This document shows positions 61,201 to 64,000 of a stretch of 64,000 nucleotides of DNA, in pieces. Both the position numbers and the translations under genes were made by a program. The first letter of the stretch is position 1. Every line of letters starts with the position of its first letter. Under the pieces are notes generated by a model. That model was given only the letters and a program-made list of their open reading frames with translations, ran no database searches and was not told where the DNA came from. The stretch is from Pseudomonas sp. HN11 (lineage in GTDB: Bacteria; Pseudomonadota; Gammaproteobacteria; Pseudomonadales; Pseudomonadaceae): assembly GCF_021390155.1 (NCBI RefSeq), contig NZ_CP089985.1, positions 2,987,001 through 3,051,000 on the forward strand, in the 5' to 3' direction.

Positions 61201-63486
61201 GTGATTATTTCCAATGGGTTGTCCAGGGTAGGTGTGGCTGCGGTGTTGCTGGGATTGAGCCTGGCCGCCACGGCGCGGGAGCCGGTGACGCAAGCGTCGG
61301 CAGATATCCGTCGTACCAGTTACGGCGTTCCGCACATCCGCGCCACGGATGAACGTGGCTTGGGCTTCGGCATTGGCTACGCCTACGCTCAGGACAACCT
61401 GTGTCTGCTGGCCAATGAAGTGGTCACGGTGAACGGCGAGCGCGCCAGGTATTTCGGCCCCGAGCAGGCGACTCTGGAAGAGCGCAACAATTTGGCCAGT
61501 GACGTGTTCTTCACCTGGCTCAATACGCCGGACGCGATCGCTGCCTTCTGGAAAGCGCAGAGCCCGCAGATCCAGCAACGTATTGAAGGTTATGTAGCCG
61601 GCTATAACCGCTACCTGAAAGAGCAGGGCGCTCCGGCGCAGTGCCAGGCCGCGTGGGTGCGACCCCTGGTGGCGGAAGATTTGGTCAAGTTGACCCGTAG
61701 GCTGTTGGTGGAAGGTGGGGTAGGCCAATTCGCTGAGGCATTGGTTGGCGCCACACCTCCGATGGCGACGGCCAGTGTACTGACCAACACCAAGGCCTTT
61801 GAACTGGCCGCCGCCAACCAGCAGCGCTTTGCCTTTGCTCGCGGCAGCAACGCCGTGGCGGTGGGGCGTGATCGCTCGTTCAACGGACGCGGCATGCTGC
61901 TAGCCAACCCGCACTTCCCATGGGTGGGCGGCATGCGTTTTTATGAAATGCACCTGACCATCCCCGGTCAACTGGATGTCATGGGCGCTGCGTTGCCGGG
62001 CCTGCCAGTGATCAATATCGGCTTCAACCAGCACGTGGCGTGGACCCACACCGTGGACACGTCCAAGCACTTCACTCTGTACCGCCTGACCCTGGATCCG
62101 AAGGATTCCACGCGCTATATGCTCGATGGCAAATCCGTGGCCTTGGATAAAACCACGGTGACGGTGCGGGTCAAGCAAGCCGATGGCAGCCTCAAGGGCC
62201 AGTCGCACATCGTCTATAGCTCGCAATTCGGCCCGGTGGTGCAATGGCCAGGCAAGCTCGATTGGAACAACCGCTACGCCTTCAGCCTGCGTGACGCCAA
62301 CCTCGGCAACGACCGCGTGCTGCAACAGTGGTACGCGATGAACCGCGCCGGCAGCCTCGACCAACTGAAAACCTCGGTGCACACCCTGCAAGGCATTCCG
62401 TGGGTCAACACCTTGGCCGCCGACGACCAGGGTCAGAGCCTGTACATGAACCAGTCGGTGGTGCCCAACGTCAGCGCGGCCAAGCTGGCGCAATGCAGCG
62501 ACCCACGCGCCGGTCTGCAACTGATCATGCTTGACGGTGCCCGCAGCGCCTGCGCCTGGGACAACGACCCACGCGCGGCCCAGGCCGGCATCTTCCCGGC
62601 CGACCAGTTACCCCAACTGGAGCGTACCGACTACGTGCAGCACTCTAACGACTCGGCCTGGCTGGCCAACCCCAAGGCCCCACTCACCGGCTTCTCCCCG
62701 GTCATCAGCCAAGACCCCATAGGACTCGGCCCACGCGCGCGTTTTGCCCTGCAACGTCTGCAATCCCTGGATAAACCAATCAGCGTCACCGACCTGCAGA
62801 ACATGGTCATGGACAACGAGGTATACCTGGCGGGCCAAGTCATGCCGGATCTGCTCGCGTTCTGCGCCAAACTTCTCGACGCCGATGCCACCACTCTGCA
62901 ACCCCTGTGCACCAGCCTGAAAAACTGGGACCAGCACGCCAACCTGAACAGCGGCATCGGCCTGGTGCACTTCATCAACCTGGTGGAGCGCCTGCAGCAA
63001 ATCCCCGACGCCTGGCGCGTCGCCTTTGACCCGGCCCAGCCCCTTACCACCCCACGTGGCCTGGACACCAACCGCACCGATGTCGCCAAAGCCCTGCGCG
63101 AAGCCATGCTGGCGTCCACCGCCGACGTCGCCAAACTCGGCCTGACCGCCAACAGCACCTGGGGCGACCTCCAGGTCTCCGGCCAAACCCCGATCCACGG
63201 TGGCCCGCAGGAACTGGGGATCTACAACGCCATGCAAACCGTGCTCCGCGCCGACGGCAAGCGCGAAGTGGTCAGCGGCACCAGCTACCTGCAAATCGTC
63301 ACCTTCGACGACCAGGGCCCGCATGCCCAGGGCGTACTTGCGTTCTCCGAGTCCACAAACCCGACCTCCTTGCATTCCAAGGACCAGACCCAAGCGTTCT
63401 CCCAGAAAAAGCTCAGCCCGCGGCCCTTCACAGAAGCGCAAATCAAGGCAGACCCGCAGTACCAACAGCTGCACATCGAAGAGTAG
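61201..63486 (+). CDS. pvdQ: Acyl-homoserine lactone acylase / pyoverdine maturation acylase
   Basis: A periplasmic Ntn-hydrolase that removes the acyl chain from the pyoverdine precursor; family members also hydrolyse long-chain acyl-homoserine lactones. From GTG 61201 it is 761 residues, against 762 for PvdQ of P. aeruginosa. It has a signal peptide (VGVAAVLLGLSLAATA), an alpha-subunit, a spacer, and then the autoprocessing site where the beta-subunit Ser begins (RGSNAVAVG, near residue 219). LLANPHFPWVGGMRFYEMHL, TIPGQLDVMGAALPGLPV and DTSKHFTLYRL follow PvdQ closely. It lies behind a PvdS-type promoter, and a long palindrome follows the stop. Confidence 0.93.
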   Translation: MIISNGLSRVGVAAVLLGLSLAATAREPVTQASADIRRTSYGVPHIRATDERGLGFGIGYAYAQDNLCLLANEVVTVNGERARYFGPEQATLEERNNLASDVFFTWLNTPDAIAAFWKAQSPQIQQRIEGYVAGYNRYLKEQGAPAQCQAAWVRPLVAEDLVKLTRRLLVEGGVGQFAEALVGATPPMATASVLTNTKAFELAAANQQRFAFARGSNAVAVGRDRSFNGRGMLLANPHFPWVGGMRFYEMHLTIPGQLDVMGAALPGLPVINIGFNQHVAWTHTVDTSKHFTLYRLTLDPKDSTRYMLDGKSVALDKTTVTVRVKQADGSLKGQSHIVYSSQFGPVVQWPGKLDWNNRYAFSLRDANLGNDRVLQQWYAMNRAGSLDQLKTSVHTLQGIPWVNTLAADDQGQSLYMNQSVVPNVSAAKLAQCSDPRAGLQLIMLDGARSACAWDNDPRAAQAGIFPADQLPQLERTDYVQHSNDSAWLANPKAPLTGFSPVISQDPIGLGPRARFALQRLQSLDKPISVTDLQNMVMDNEVYLAGQVMPDLLAFCAKLLDADATTLQPLCTSLKNWDQHANLNSGIGLVHFINLVERLQQIPDAWRVAFDPAQPLTTPRGLDTNRTDVAKALREAMLASTADVAKLGLTANSTWGDLQVSGQTPIHGGPQELGIYNAMQTVLRADGKREVVSGTSYLQIVTFDDQGPHAQGVLAFSESTNPTSLHSKDQTQAFSQKKLSPRPFTEAQIKADPQYQQLHIEE

Positions 63487-63489
63487 GGC

Positions 63490-63549
63490 AGGCGTGCAAC
63501 CCCTTGATGCCAATACGAAATATTTTTGAAATCAAGGGGTTGCACGCCT
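63490..63549. repeat. Long perfect palindrome after pvdQ
   Basis: The two 19-base arms (63490-63508 and 63531-63549) are exact inverted complements, separated by 22 A+T-rich bases. It starts 4 bp after the pvdQ stop. The right arm is followed by only two T and then mixed sequence, so it is not a textbook intrinsic terminator, though it would form a very stable RNA hairpin. Confidence 0.85.
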
Positions 63550-63698
63550 TCGCAAATACGTACATAATGGCGCCCATCGAACGCAACGAAGCATTAAAAA
63601 CTTCTTTGTATTCAATGAGTTAGAGTAGAGGCAGGGTTTTATAGCCCACTCAAGTTTTTATGCGGTGAGTGTCAGCAGTCAGGACATTGATCGTTTGA

Positions 63699-63772
63699 GG
63701 CCGAGTAGCAAAATGGTTATGCAGCGGATTGCAAATCCGCCTACGCCGGTTCGATTCCGACCTCGGCCTCCA
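63699..63772 (+). tRNA. tRNA-Cys (GCA)
   Basis: The acceptor stem GGCCGAG pairs with CTCGGCC. The anticodon arm is GCGGA-TTGCAAA-TCCGC, giving anticodon GCA. The T arm contains GGTTCGATTCC. The gene encodes its own CCA end (63770-63772). It is 74 nt long. Confidence 0.97.
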
Positions 63773-63779
63773 CTCTTAG

Positions 63780-63812
63780 AAACCCCGTAGATTAGCGTCT
63801 ACGGGGTTTTTT
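63780..63812 (+). terminator. Terminator after tRNA-Cys
   Basis: AACCCCGTAGA-ttagcg-TCTACGGGGTT, an 11-bp stem running into a T-run, begins 8 bp past the CCA end. Confidence 0.93.
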
Positions 63813-63864
63813 ATTGCCTGTGACAAGGTGGATTTACCAACGCGGTTCCAAACTCGCACAGCGA

Positions 63865-64000
63865 CTAGCGTTGTTTCTCAGCCCCAAACAATCGATCAGC
63901 TACCTGCCGACCTCGCTCAAGCCCTTCCGCCGTCAACCAAACCGATTTGTTCTTGTTGACTGGGTTACTGATGAAACCGTGCTCATGTAAATGATTCATT
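63865..64000 (-). CDS. C-terminal end of a DUF6429-type protein (5' end beyond window)
   Basis: The 45 codons before a TAG stop read NHLHEHGFISNPVNKNKS, then VWLTAEGLERGRQVADRLFG. This is the C-terminal part of the small DUF6429 family (usual length about 75-80 residues), in which an LYEKGxIS motif precedes a short winged-helix-like end. The in-frame ATG at 63999 is likely internal. Function is unknown. Confidence 0.65.
   Translation of the reverse strand, partial: MNHLHEHGFISNPVNKNKSVWLTAEGLERGRQVADRLFGAEKQR

Overview
The window is chromosomal DNA from a Pseudomonas of the fluorescens group. The evidence is the high G+C coding bias, REP-like palindromes with an AAGCCCGC core, the glgA-treZ-malQ-treY-DUF2934-glgX order (the same order as the P. 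aeruginosa PA2160-PA2165 block, from memory), an OsmC-YcaO fusion gene, and pvdQ behind a PvdS-type promoter. No phage, insertion sequence, rRNA operon or CRISPR array was seen.

Left end (1-7.4 kb): assimilatory nitrate/nitrite reduction. A nitrate reductase fused to a CysJ-like flavoprotein (minus strand, runs off the left edge) diverges from nirBD. The 518-bp region between them carries two divergent sigma54 (-24/-12) promoters, a possible NtrC enhancer, and an intrinsic terminator in each leader. Each terminator is preceded by a hairpin with an AACGNN hexaloop, as expected for NasT/ANTAR antitermination.

7.4-32 kb: mixed metabolism, stress and sensing genes. These include HIT, Nudix, isochorismatase-like, GNAT, a TetR/O-methyltransferase pair, a PAS chemoreceptor, OsmC-YcaO, reverse transsulfuration (CBS + CGL), a deletion scar joining two 5'-truncated genes (dapA-like and GDSL esterase), VOC proteins, a P-loop protein, a ProC-like protein, LysR/MFS, an MHS transporter, a 2OG oxygenase-like protein and a second chemoreceptor. 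A Fur-box TonB siderophore receptor broken by a frameshift and a hydrolase/cytochrome P460 pair follow.

32-47 kb: one long minus-strand gene series. glgA, treZ, malQ, treY, DUF2934 and glgX make and reshape alpha-glucan and convert it to trehalose. Two bases after glgX begin an acyl-CoA dehydrogenase-like gene, a PIG-L deacetylase, a NodS-like methyltransferase and a GT2 glycosyltransferase, linked by ATGA overlaps, with a second PIG-L gene behind. This looks like an uncharacterised glycan/lipid tailoring unit.

47-55 kb: 2-hydroxyacid dehydrogenase, secreted hydrolase, YqaA, DUF411 copper-type protein, SRPBCC protein, a dCache chemoreceptor, and a divergent aldo-keto reductase/LysR pair.

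55-60 kb: a two-gene accessory cassette. It encodes a large dermonecrotic-toxin-like protein with a C-terminal TIKI/EreA/ChaN-type enzymatic domain, followed by an RTX-repeat M91 (NleD-like) zinc protease. No obvious immunity gene is adjacent.

60-64 kb: a small membrane protein, a short Fur-like regulator, pvdQ (pyoverdine maturation / AHL acylase) with a TAAAT-N16-CGT iron-starvation box and a 19-bp palindrome behind it, tRNA-Cys(GCA) with terminator, and the 3' end of a DUF6429-type gene.
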